This document shows, piece after piece, positions 1-6,650 of a stretch of 64,000 bases of DNA. The position numbers were made by a program, and so were the translations under genes. The first letter of the stretch is position 1; each line of letters begins with the position of its first letter. Under the pieces are notes generated by a model. That model was not told the DNA's origin. It made no database searches and saw only the letters and a list, made by a program, of their open reading frames with translations. The stretch is from Selenomonas sp. AB3002. Lineage in GTDB: Bacteria > Bacillota > Negativicutes > Selenomonadales > Selenomonadaceae. The stretch spans positions 1,116,001-1,180,000 of the forward strand of contig NZ_JNIO01000008.1 of NCBI RefSeq assembly GCF_000702545.1, given 5' to 3'.

Positions 1-577
1 TCCCCAGGCAGACCAGTAGCAGCACCAAAAATTTCCAGGCAAAGAGCTTCCCCAGCGCCTGCCTGAATTCCGGGCGGGTGGCAAGGAGGGGCAGTCCTCC
101 TTCCAGGGTGCCAGCCGGGCAGATAAACTCACAGAAGGCCGGCAAGCCTGCGCCGGAATAATCCGTCCAAAGCAGCGGCAGCAGCATGACAAACACCGCC
201 AGGATAACGTATTTCACATAAACCAGAGGCGGCCATAATTTTTTCTTCGGCAGGGGAACACGATGAAGCAGCTCCTGAAAAAGCCCGAAGGGGCAGAGAT
301 AGCCACAGACTGCCCGTCCCCATAACACCCCTACAGCCATAAGAAATCCTGTAACATAATAGCTGAACCTGAACCCAGCCGAAGCTGTCACTGCCTGCAG
401 TGCTCCAATAGGGCAGGAAAAAACCGCCGCCGGGCAGGAATAGCAGTTCAGCCCCGGCACACAAAGGCTCTTCCACTCTCCCTTGTAGAGCCTGCCCGAA
501 AGGAAATTGCCCAGCTTTGGATCAGCCAGGAAAAGGGCCAGCGTCTGGATGAGTTTGCGCCTGATAGATTGTCGCAA
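1..577 (-). CDS. 4Fe-4S binding polyferredoxin-like membrane protein (partial)
   Basis: The 3' end runs off the left edge. The reading frame shows cysteine clusters typical of NapH/NosR-like membrane ferredoxins: CYSCPAAVFSCPIGA, then CGYLCPFGLF and CEFICPAGTLEGG, separated by hydrophobic stretches that look like membrane segments. Members of this family pass electrons across or along the membrane through iron-sulfur clusters. The start is a TTG at 575-577, chosen because AGGAGG sits 9 nt upstream at 587-592; no better ATG is in frame. It follows a 49-aa CXXC protein and a TlpA-like lipoprotein on the same strand, so these three probably form one thiol/electron-transfer operon. The partner redox enzyme is unknown. 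Confidence 0.8.
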   Translation of the reverse strand, partial: MRQSIRRKLIQTLALFLADPKLGNFLSGRLYKGEWKSLCVPGLNCYSCPAAVFSCPIGALQAVTASAGFRFSYYVTGFLMAVGVLWGRAVCGYLCPFGLFQELLHRVPLPKKKLWPPLVYVKYVILAVFVMLLPLLWTDYSGAGLPAFCEFICPAGTLEGGLPLLATRPEFRQALGKLFAWKFLVLLLVCLG

Positions 578-590
578 GCTGCCTCCCCTC

Positions 591-740
591 CTAGCCTAAG
601 CCAATGCATTCCATGCAGACCCGCACAGCTTTCCGCAAAACGATGGCTGCCTCCCCCCGATTGACTCCCCAGGCTACGCTGAGGAGGGAAAGCAGCAGGA
701 GGCCTCCCTGCAGGAGCAGCCTTCTTTTGCCCTCACTCAT
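591..740 (-). CDS. CD1871A-like small CXXC-motif protein (49 aa)
   Basis: A 49-residue protein with a basic N-terminus, one hydrophobic segment (about residues 8-26), and the C-terminal motif RVCMECIGLG. This is the pattern of the tiny CD1871A family (one membrane helix, then CxxC near the C-terminus), whose genes commonly lie beside redoxins and 4Fe-4S membrane proteins; the same arrangement is seen here. Its ATG overlaps the end of the TlpA-like gene by 8 nt and its stop lies 13 nt before the polyferredoxin start, which argues for translational coupling. A role in thiol electron transfer is inferred from the CxxC and the neighbours only. Confidence 0.75.
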   Translation of the reverse strand: MSEGKRRLLLQGGLLLLSLLSVAWGVNRGEAAIVLRKAVRVCMECIGLG

Positions 741-1284
741 GCAGATATTTCCTCACAAACGCCTTATAGGCCTCCACATCAGCCCCCACCACAGGGCTGC
801 CTACCACTTTCCCCTCTGAGTTCACGAAGATAGTGGTGGGCACGGCCTCCACGCCCTCAAGATATTCCATGATAGCCTCATCCGGCACCAGGTTCACAAA
901 CTCTGCTCCGGCTTCGCCCAGGATCTTCTTCGCCGTCCCAATGGATCCGGCATCCTGCCTGTCCATGACATCACAGACAATGCCTATGAGCTGGGCATCC
1001 GCCGGCATATTCCTGGCCCAGTCCCCCAGCTCCGGCATCTCGCCGATGCAGGGCGGGCAGAAGGTGCCCCAGATGTTTACCACTGTGATTTTCTTTTGAG
1101 CAAAGATTTCTTTTGTCACTTCATTGCCCTGCAAATCCACGGCCCTGAAGCTTGGGAAATCCTCCTGCCCCTGCTGGGCAGCAACTTTAGCCATAGGCTG
1201 CTCTGCCACCCCGGAACCACAACCTACCAGGAAAAAACCTGCCGCAAGCGCCAGGATTCCCCCAGCCTGCCAAAAAGCCTTCAT
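733..1284 (-). CDS. TlpA/ResA-like thioredoxin-fold lipoprotein
   Basis: 183 aa. A lipoprotein signal peptide ends in LVGC (residues 19-22), so the protein should be anchored outside the cytoplasmic membrane. The thioredoxin-like active site is WGTFCPPCIGEMPEL (about residues 73-87), with a cis-proline region AVPTTIF near residue 150. Proteins of this family reduce or exchange disulfides of exported proteins. Start ATG 1284 is preceded by AAAGGAG. It is the first gene of the operon with the CXXC small protein and the polyferredoxin; a reasonable inference is that the membrane proteins supply it with electrons. Substrate unknown. Confidence 0.88.
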   Translation of the reverse strand: MKAFWQAGGILALAAGFFLVGCGSGVAEQPMAKVAAQQGQEDFPSFRAVDLQGNEVTKEIFAQKKITVVNIWGTFCPPCIGEMPELGDWARNMPADAQLIGIVCDVMDRQDAGSIGTAKKILGEAGAEFVNLVPDEAIMEYLEGVEAVPTTIFVNSEGKVVGSPVVGADVEAYKAFVRKYLHE

Positions 1285-1659
1285 AGCTATTCGCTCCTTT
1301 CAAAATTCATTCATTTCTGCACTACCCTTTCCACATTGGTAGCGCCAAGCATATCAAAGCTAGACATTCTCCGGCTTGATATTGATATGCCTGAAGAAAT
1401 TTTCCAATGACTTTTGAAGCATTGCCGTCACTACCTGCGTATAAAACATATCTATTTTCCAACAGCATCTTGCTGTCTATTTCTATCTGTTTATGTTTTT
1501 TCCTGCCATAATTCTCAACGTGCTTTCATACATTTTCCTGGCAGGATTATGGCCTGTGATAAAGAAGTTTTCTTAAAAAGATATTCTGCGAAACTACAGG
1601 AAGGTGACGCTTATGAAACGATTCGACCAGAGATATGCCAAGTATCTAAAAAGTAACTA
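1285..1659. other. Intergenic region with no convincing gene
   Basis: About 375 bases between the redox operon (leftward) and an RNA element (rightward). It contains an imperfect inverted repeat built from CCTGCCATAAT near 1503 and its complement near 1538-1557. A 28-codon frame (1613-1699, starting MKRFDQRYAKYLK) has a ribosome-binding-like AGGAAGGTGA before its ATG but overlaps the promoter of the next RNA; I do not regard it as a demonstrated gene. Confidence 0.4.
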
Positions 1660-1688
1660 TTGCTGCCATAAGGCGTTTATGATATATT
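1660..1688 (+). promoter_or_regulatory. Sigma-A type promoter for the 1.7-kb RNA element
   Basis: TTGCTG at 1660-1665 and TATATT at 1683-1688 are separated by 17 bp. The start of transcription would fall near 1695, just before a set of strong hairpins. Confidence 0.5.
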
Positions 1689-1694
1689 ATTGGC

Positions 1695-1797
1695 AATAGC
1701 ATAAGCGGCTGTGTAGGAGCCGTGCCGCTCTAGCGGCAGAAAATCGACGTGGAAAGTCCCTGTGGCTTTCTGCCCTTTTAGGGAGCGTCGATTTTTT
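1695..1797 (+). ncRNA. Structured RNA leader or small RNA, class not recognised
   Basis: About 100 nt. A perfect hairpin TGCCGC-TCTA-GCGGCA (1723-1738) is followed by a 9-bp stem AAATCGACG (1741-1749) / CGTCGATTT (1786-1794). This stem encloses two small hairpins (GAAAG 1752-1756 with CTTTC 1766-1770, and CCCT 1773-1776 with AGGG 1780-1783), so it is a three-way junction rather than a simple terminator loop. The T-run that follows makes it terminator-like. It ends 43 nt before a DUF4405 gene, so it may be an attenuator/riboswitch for that gene or an independent small RNA. I could not match it to a known riboswitch class. Confidence 0.5.
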
Positions 1798-1840
1798 TTA
1801 TTGCTGTGCATCATGTTAATGAGTTGATAGGAGGCTTACC

Positions 1841-2116
1841 ATGAAAAAGAATTACTGCCTTGACTGGCTATTGTTTCTCAGCGGGCTTGCTTGCATAGCC
1901 ACTGGGCTTTTACTGGACTTTCATTTGATTCCCGGTGGCAGAGAGGCAAAAGGCCCCTTTGTTACGGTGCATACATATAGCGGCTATCTTATGTCCGTGG
2001 GGATACTTCTCCACCTTGTCTGGCACAAGAGTTGGATTTCTGTAGTGACCAAGAAAGTTTGCAGAAAAAAGGCATCTATGAATGCAAATATCGAAAATGG
2101 AAAGGAATGTGTTTGA
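1841..2116 (+). CDS. Small DUF4405-like membrane protein (91 aa)
   Basis: Two hydrophobic segments (about residues 10-28 and 44-62) carry histidines (DFHLIP, VTVHTYSGYL, LLHLVWHKSW) in the pattern of DUF4405 proteins, which resemble half of a cytochrome b561 haem-binding bundle. Haem or quinone binding is family inference. The start ATG has AGGAGG 6 nt upstream. The gene follows a terminator-like RNA element and is followed immediately by a broken nitroreductase gene. A larger DUF4405 protein is encoded at 5128-5814 in a flavodoxin operon, which supports a redox setting. Confidence 0.7.
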   Translation: MKKNYCLDWLLFLSGLACIATGLLLDFHLIPGGREAKGPFVTVHTYSGYLMSVGILLHLVWHKSWISVVTKKVCRKKASMNANIENGKECV

Positions 2117-2117
2117 T

Positions 2118-2294
2118 ATGAATGCTATTTTTACCCGCACCAGTGTGCGCAGTTACGAAGAACGCCCTGTAGAGGCTGAAAAAATCGACATCCACAAGAG
2201 TGCCCACGTCAACGCCCCTATTATCGAAGAGTTCCCGGTAACCCTTGATGTACCCAGACCCGCTCATCATGCCAAAAGGGATAACGCAAGTTAA
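2118..2294 (+). pseudogene. Nitroreductase N-terminal remnant
   Basis: The first 23 codons (MNAIFTRTSVRSYEE... to about 2186) match the start of nitroreductase-family flavoproteins, where an RxSxRxY motif binds FMN. After that the frame continues into unrelated sequence and stops at 2294, so some 150 residues of the usual fold are missing. It starts 2 nt after the DUF4405 stop and probably was its operon partner. Confidence 0.6.
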
Positions 2295-2324
2295 AGAAAC
2301 AACAGTCCCCGCGTTTCTGCGGCA

Positions 2325-2702
2325 TTACAGACTGCCCCCGAAGAAGTCCTTGTCGTACCAGATACCCGGGGTATTCTTTATATCATCTCTAAGGAGATAA
2401 AGGTCTTCCTTGAGGATGTGGCGGAAATCGTACCAAGTCTTGTCGCCGTCTATCTGCATTAAAGGAACATTCTTTAGTTCTGCGATAATTTTCTTCTTTT
2501 TGCAGGACCAAGCGACGATGCATGGGGCTCGCAGGCTCCATGTGTACCAGATGGCATCGCTAAGGTCTGGCAGGTAGTTCATTTCCAGCAGTTTTTCCAA
2601 AAGGTCCCGGCCAGTGGCCCTGTCTTCCATTTCGATGTCCCTGCGGTGGTCCATGGCGTCGTCCCCCATGCAGACACCGTCACGGTTGATGGATACTATC
2701 AT
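2325..2702 (-). CDS. Hypothetical protein, 125 aa
   Basis: I do not recognise this protein. It is soluble, acidic and rich in Asp/Lys/Trp, with a Cys-containing centre (RAPCIVAWSCKKKKI) and no signal peptide or membrane segment. The start ATG at 2702 is preceded by GGGAGGAAT, which supports expression. It lies between the nitroreductase remnant and a truncated LysR gene, alone on its strand with no operon partner. No function is proposed. Confidence 0.6.
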   Translation of the reverse strand: MIVSINRDGVCMGDDAMDHRRDIEMEDRATGRDLLEKLLEMNYLPDLSDAIWYTWSLRAPCIVAWSCKKKKIIAELKNVPLMQIDGDKTWYDFRHILKEDLYLLRDDIKNTPGIWYDKDFFGGSL

Positions 2703-2830
2703 CTTTATTCCTCCCCGAGGCTATATTTTTCATTATGGACTTATCATATCATTTCATAATTATAGGAGAATTAGGGAAGGGCAGAAACTGAAAGCGTTTG
2801 CGGAATTACACTCATGTAACAGCCCCTATA

Positions 2831-3484
2831 TTATTTGGCTACAAACTTTTGCTTAAAAAAATCTATTAACGAGCGTTCATCAGCATAAATTTGTCTTCCT
2901 TTTTTGGTGACTATAAAGCCCTTCTGCTCAAATCCCGCAATAGGTACAGCTGCCAGGCTGCTATCCGGCAGGATGCCGTTGCCGGTCAGGACGGAAAATG
3001 CTATGCCTTTTTGAACGATATTCCATACACTGGAAAGATTCGGAGAATAATGCAGAACCTGCGGTGTAAGTCCCCGCTTGTCAAATTCTGCCAGAATCCG
3101 CTTGGTCAAGATGAAGTTGCGGCTAAGCAGCACCAATGGATAGGTGCTGACTTCGGCCAGAGAGATACATTCCCGCTGTGCCAGTGGATGCTGCCGGGGA
3201 ACACACATACATACAGGCCAAGTAGATAATTTCCTCAAGGACAGATTTGGCCGCCCCTCAGCATCGTGGACAAAGGCGATGTCCACCTCTTCCCTCTCCA
3301 CCATATCAAGTGCCGCCCCGCCTGCAGGCTCCGTAATTTCCAGCTGAATTTCGGGATGCAGTTGGTGAAACTCACCTAACAGCAACGGCAGTATCACTGT
3401 CGCAATCTGGGAAGGAATTGCCAGTTGCAGATAGCTATTCCGGAGGCCTAGGCAGAAAGATGCAGAGCCAATGCATTTTCTCAC
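2831..3484 (-). pseudogene. LysR-type effector-binding domain lacking its DNA-binding domain
   Basis: 217 codons cover only the LysR substrate-binding half: LQLAIPSQIATVILPLLLG, then VDIAFVHD and the periplasmic-binding-protein-like fold to the C-terminus. The roughly 65-90 residue winged-helix region and linker that start a normal LysR protein (about 295 aa) are absent. Its possible GTG start overlaps the stop of the Rrf2 gene (GTGA), so it could be translated as a second cistron. It is most likely a deletion remnant joined to the Rrf2 gene, although an expressed sensor-only protein cannot be excluded. Confidence 0.65.
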
Positions 3485-3912
3485 TCAACCGCTTCTTTGG
3501 CCTCTATAGACGCCAGTAAATCTGCAATGGTGACTTTCTTGAAATCAGCCAGCATGTGCTGCCTGACCTCTTCCAGCCTGTCACCAAGCACCCCATGGAT
3601 ATTCCTGCCCACGGGGCACTTTGGATTTGGGTTCTCCTGAAAATGAAATAGATCTTCATCCTCTTCCACAGCCTGGAAGACATCCCATAAGGTGATGTCT
3701 TCCGGGCTTTTGGTTAGTTTTGCCCCACCGACGCCTGCTGCCACATCCACCAGACCAGCGGCTTTGAGCTGCCCCAATGTTTTCCGAATGATGACCGGGT
3801 TTACATTGACACTGCTTGCCAAAAAGGTGGAAGTTGTCTTGTACTCATCCTTGAACCGCTCTATACAAAGCAATATGTGCGTTGCTACCGGCAGACGAAA
3901 AGAAAATTGCAT
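3481..3912 (-). CDS. Rrf2-family transcriptional regulator
   Basis: 143 aa from the ATG at 3910-3912, chosen because AGGAGGGG lies just upstream. The N-terminus (MQFSFRLPVATHILLCIERF, residues 1-20) and the helix-turn-helix that follows (about residues 25-65, VNPVIIRKTLGQLKAAGLV) are typical of Rrf2 proteins. Only one cysteine (KCPVGRNI) is present in the region where IscR/NsrR carry three, so an iron-sulfur cluster is unlikely; it is closer to YwnA/CymR-type members. It is divergent from a cupin gene whose promoter carries a matching dyad, so it probably represses that promoter and perhaps its own. The tail is fused in operon with a LysR remnant. Confidence 0.85.
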   Translation of the reverse strand: MQFSFRLPVATHILLCIERFKDEYKTTSTFLASSVNVNPVIIRKTLGQLKAAGLVDVAAGVGGAKLTKSPEDITLWDVFQAVEEDEDLFHFQENPNPKCPVGRNIHGVLGDRLEEVRQHMLADFKKVTIADLLASIEAKEAVE

Positions 3913-4036
3913 GGAACCCCTCCTGAATAATCGTTGTACCATACAATATTACATCATCCCTAAAATGTCAACAAGAATCCCCGCCCAACCTATGACAATG
4001 AGGAAACCGTGCGCATCAGAATTTTTGTTGTAACTA

Positions 4037-4090
4037 TTGACATTACATCAAGGCAATGTTATTATTCTATTGTAATCGATGTCATTACAA
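4037..4090 (+). promoter_or_regulatory. Promoter and operator of the cupin gene
   Basis: TTGACA (4037-4042) and TATTAT (4060-4065) are 17 bp apart. A perfect 7-bp inverted repeat, TTGTAAT-N7-ATTACAA (4070-4090), starts just after the -10 box, where a bound repressor would block transcription. A related looser dyad (TGTAA...TTACA) lies over the -35 region. The divergent Rrf2 regulator is the obvious candidate to bind here. Confidence 0.7.
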
Positions 4091-4114
4091 CTAAAAACAT
4101 TGGAGGAAATCAAA

Positions 4115-4471
4115 ATGGCAAATTTCAACAAACTTAGTGTGGCAAGCGATGCAAGAACTGAACTGCATGACAAATTGAATCTTACGGGGGCAGAGATCAG
4201 CGTCAACAACCTGCCCGCTGGAGCCGGTGTTCCCTTTGTGCACTACCACAAGAAAAATGAGGAAATCTACTTCGTTATCTCAGGCAAAGGTCAGGCCGTC
4301 ATTGACGACGAGACTGTAGAGCTGGCTGCTGGTGACTGGCTGCGTGTCGCTCCCATAGCCCGTCGTAAGTTCTCCGCCGCCAAGGACGAAGGCATCAGCT
4401 TCATCTGCATCCAGGTGCGGGAAAACTCCCTGGAGGAATACACCGCAGACGATGCTGTAGTAGAACAGTAA
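4115..4471 (+). CDS. Cupin-domain protein
   Basis: 118 aa from the ATG at 4115, which has TGGAGGAAAT upstream. It is a single cupin barrel: PFVHYHKKNEEIYFVISGKG carries the His-x-His...Glu metal ligands of motif 1, and GDWLRVAPIARRKFSA corresponds to motif 2. Such small cupins bind a metal and act as isomerases, dioxygenases or sensors; no substrate can be read from the sequence. It is controlled by its own promoter/operator next to an Rrf2 regulator. The 110 bases after it hold a short coding-like scrap (ending PDIWKGWQ) that looks like the tail of a lost gene. Confidence 0.85.
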   Translation: MANFNKLSVASDARTELHDKLNLTGAEISVNNLPAGAGVPFVHYHKKNEEIYFVISGKGQAVIDDETVELAAGDWLRVAPIARRKFSAAKDEGISFICIQVRENSLEEYTADDAVVEQ

Positions 4472-4583
4472 AACCCCCTGTCGTGCGAAACGGCAAAGAC
4501 TCCACCTTGGGCTATGAGCCGGATATTTGGAAGGGCTGGCAATAATGGCCCTGGGCCAAGGTTGCAAAGTTTATCGCGCTATT

Positions 4584-4635
4584 AAAAAAATCCGTCCCTC
4601 AAGAATAAATGCAATTCTTAAGGAACGGATTTTTT
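4584..4635. terminator. Bidirectional terminator
   Basis: A long imperfect inverted repeat (AAAATCCGT...AAGAAT...ATTCTT...ACGGATTTT) is flanked by A- and T-runs. It sits between the converging cupin gene and flavodoxin operon and can stop both. Confidence 0.85.
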
Positions 4636-4654
4636 GTTTATGCGGCTTGATAGA

Positions 4655-5131
4655 TTAAAAACTTTCCACCCAGTTTTTAAGTTCAGCAACCGAAGGAGTC
4701 CCGTTCAGCAGCTTGCCTTCCTTGATGACCGCGGTCTCTGACACGCTGCCCTTCAGCCCTTCCACGGCCTTGCCAAAGCCGCTGCCGCCGGAGGTGGCAA
4801 AGAGGATAATCGTCTTGCCTGAGAAATCGTAGCTCTCCAGGAAGGTGTTGATGATGGTGGGCGCCACGTACCACCAGATGGGGAACCCCAGGAATATCAC
4901 GTCATAATCCGCAATCTTGGCATCACCTGCCGCAAGCTTGGGGCGGGAGCTCCTGTCATTCATTTCCACCGAACTGCGGGAGGCTTTGTCATTCCAGTTG
5001 AGGTCCGCCTTGGAGTAGGGCACCTCCGGCCTGATTTCAAAAAGGTCAGCCCCGGCTGCTTCCGCAAGGGTCTTGGCTGCCTTGGCCGTCACGCCGCTGG
5101 CGGAAAAATACGCTACTAATTTCTTGCTCAT
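4655..5131 (-). CDS. Flavodoxin
   Basis: 158 aa, the usual flavodoxin length. The FMN phosphate loop is AYFSASGVTAKAAK (residues 7-20) and the second flavin loop is FLGFPIWWYVAP (about residues 80-91), followed by ATSGGSGFG. These proteins are cytoplasmic one-electron carriers or short-chain flavoprotein reductases. Its start overlaps the DUF4405 gene by 4 nt (ATGA), and the operon upstream encodes a second, membrane-anchored flavodoxin with the same loops, suggesting a cytoplasmic/extracytoplasmic pair. The operon ends at the terminator at 4584-4635. Confidence 0.92.
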   Translation of the reverse strand: MSKKLVAYFSASGVTAKAAKTLAEAAGADLFEIRPEVPYSKADLNWNDKASRSSVEMNDRSSRPKLAAGDAKIADYDVIFLGFPIWWYVAPTIINTFLESYDFSGKTIILFATSGGSGFGKAVEGLKGSVSETAVIKEGKLLNGTPSVAELKNWVESF

Positions 5132-5814
5132 TGAGTTTTCCTCCCTCTATAAACATAGTCAAATAAAACTCCTATCACCACATAAAGCCCCAGAAGCCCC
5201 ATCAGCAACAGCACATAGATTTCTCCTGGCTGGTTGGTGGCTTCCGTGGCGAAGATGTGCTTCATCAGCAGCCTGTCGCCCACCCTGTTCAGGAATGAGC
5301 CGTAAATGCCCAGGGCTGCCACCGAAAGCCCCAGCACTGCCACTGTTATCCGGCTGGTATTGGGAGACATTGACAACGGCACAAGCTTCTTCCACTGTGC
5401 CAGCCACCCCCGCCAGTGCATGCCCCAGTGGAGGCCGCATAGGATCAGCAGGGCATAGGGCAGGGACACATGATACTGGTGAATAGCAATGCTGCGCTGG
5501 ATTTCCAGCGGCATGATGTCCTTCAGCAGATAGTTGGAAATGCCAAGTCCCGCTATGACCGATGCCAGCATCAGGGCTATCAGCAGTAGGCTGATAGCGG
5601 TGCCCAAGGCCCGCAGGAAACCCCATCTGCCCCTGCCCAGGCTCTTGAACCACTGCCTGTTCTGATAGACATGCACCACGGCCAGTACCAGACAGGCCAT
5701 GCCCAGGACTTCATGCAAAAGCTTCGGAATATAGTGGAAGCTCATAACCAGCAAAAGCAGCAACGGCAAAAGCGCCGTCACTGCCATGCGAAAAGTAATC
5801 CGCCCTTTCATCAT
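5128..5814 (-). CDS. DUF4405 membrane protein, cytochrome b561-like
   Basis: 228 aa with about six hydrophobic segments and histidines inside or beside several of them (LLHEVLG, AVVHVYQNRQW, IAIHQYHVSLPY, GLHWGMHWRGW). This is the DUF4405 pattern, thought to resemble di-haem cytochrome b561 bundles. It starts within TGATG, overlapping the stop of the flavodoxin lipoprotein by one base, and ends overlapping the cytoplasmic flavodoxin start. The tight coupling suggests it carries electrons across the membrane between the two flavodoxins; that is inference. Confidence 0.8.
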   Translation of the reverse strand: MMKGRITFRMAVTALLPLLLLLVMSFHYIPKLLHEVLGMACLVLAVVHVYQNRQWFKSLGRGRWGFLRALGTAISLLLIALMLASVIAGLGISNYLLKDIMPLEIQRSIAIHQYHVSLPYALLILCGLHWGMHWRGWLAQWKKLVPLSMSPNTSRITVAVLGLSVAALGIYGSFLNRVGDRLLMKHIFATEATNQPGEIYVLLLMGLLGLYVVIGVLFDYVYRGRKTQ

Positions 5815-6443
5815 CAGAAGCCCAGGCCGTCAAACCAGCCCTTGATTTCCCCTGCACCTGCAGAGGGGCTGAACAGCCTGCCCGGCTTCCAGTTGGCCTG
5901 CCCCTTGGTGATCTTCTGCAGATAGTCGGCGCTGGAGCCTATATCGCTGCCGCCGGAGGTGCATACAGCGGTCAGGTTCTTGCCCGTGAAATCATAGCTT
6001 TCCACGAAGGTGTCCATGATGCGGGGAGCCTGGGCCCACCAGATGGGATAGGCCAGCACGATGGTGTCGTAGTCTGCCACCGGGGCATGCAAATCTGCCA
6101 GCTTGGGGCGGGCACTGTCGTTTTTCTGCTCCACAGTGGCCCGGGTTGTTTCATCATTGTAGTTCAGGTCCTGGCTGGTATAGGGCTGTTCCGGGCGAAT
6201 CTCATAGAGGTCAGCCCCCAGCGCCTGGGCCGCATTTTCCGCCAGGGCCTTGGTATTGCCCGTGGCTGAGAAATATGCCACCAGAATCTTCCCCTTGCCG
6301 GCAGCCGCGGGTTTAGCCGGGGTTTCCGCTTTCTGCACCGGCGCAGGCGCAGCCTTTTCCTCCGCCTTGCCCGTATCAGAGCCGCAGCCCAGCAGCCCCA
6401 GGACCATCAAAAGGCTCAGACACAAAAGCCATACTTTTTTCAT
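5814..6443 (-). CDS. Flavodoxin-domain lipoprotein
   Basis: 209 aa from the ATG at 6441-6443 (AAGGAGTACGACA upstream). A lipoprotein signal ends in LLGC (about residues 17-20), followed by an Ala/Pro/Lys-rich linker to about residue 47 and then a complete flavodoxin domain: AYFSATGNTKALAE for the FMN phosphate and LAYPIWWAQAP for the isoalloxazine ring. An exported flavodoxin is unusual because FMN must be loaded outside or before export. Its start codon overlaps the stop of a 41-aa twin-arginine leader ORF (ATGA). Confidence 0.88.
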   Translation of the reverse strand: MKKVWLLCLSLLMVLGLLGCGSDTGKAEEKAAPAPVQKAETPAKPAAAGKGKILVAYFSATGNTKALAENAAQALGADLYEIRPEQPYTSQDLNYNDETTRATVEQKNDSARPKLADLHAPVADYDTIVLAYPIWWAQAPRIMDTFVESYDFTGKNLTAVCTSGGSDIGSSADYLQKITKGQANWKPGRLFSPSAGAGEIKGWFDGLGF

Positions 6444-6565
6444 TGTCGTACTCCTTCCGCATTTGCTTTCGTTCCCTCTCCTCCCAGGCCGCTGAGGCCG
6501 CACCCTGCCAAAAACAGAGTCATGGCCCCCATGCCCGTGACCTTCAGGAATTCCCGCCTGTTCAT
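6440..6565 (-). CDS. 41-aa twin-arginine lipoprotein leader peptide ORF
   Basis: Begins MNRREFLKVTGMGAMTLFLA, a good twin-arginine (RREFLK) export signal, followed by a lipobox LAGC and only about 20 further residues before TGA. The stop overlaps the ATG of the flavodoxin lipoprotein. Either it is what remains of a longer Tat lipoprotein or it is a genuine short lipoprotein coupled to the flavodoxin. It is the first ORF after the MerR-type promoter at 6612-6642. Its ribosome-binding site is weak. Confidence 0.55.
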   Translation of the reverse strand: MNRREFLKVTGMGAMTLFLAGCGLSGLGGEGTKANAEGVRQ

Positions 6566-6611
6566 ACACATCACACTCGCTAAGTTTGTATCTTTCTGCC
6601 TGTCTATGTAC

Positions 6612-6642
6612 ACTCTAGCACTTGAAGTGAACTCTAAGTCAA
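6612..6642 (-). promoter_or_regulatory. MerR-type promoter/operator for the flavodoxin operon
   Basis: On the minus strand the -35 TTGACT (6637-6642) and -10 TAGAGT (6612-6617) are 19 bp apart, the over-long spacing that MerR-family activators correct. The spacer carries the dyad ACTT-N2-AGT-N2-ACT-N2-AAGT. Four other promoters in this window have the same layout. Confidence 0.8.
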
Positions 6643-6650
6643 GAAAAAAA

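Noticed and set aside
1613-1699. 28-codon frame starting MKRFDQRYAKYLK
   Set aside because: Overlaps the promoter of the RNA element and has no visible homologue; only a ribosome-binding-like sequence supports it.
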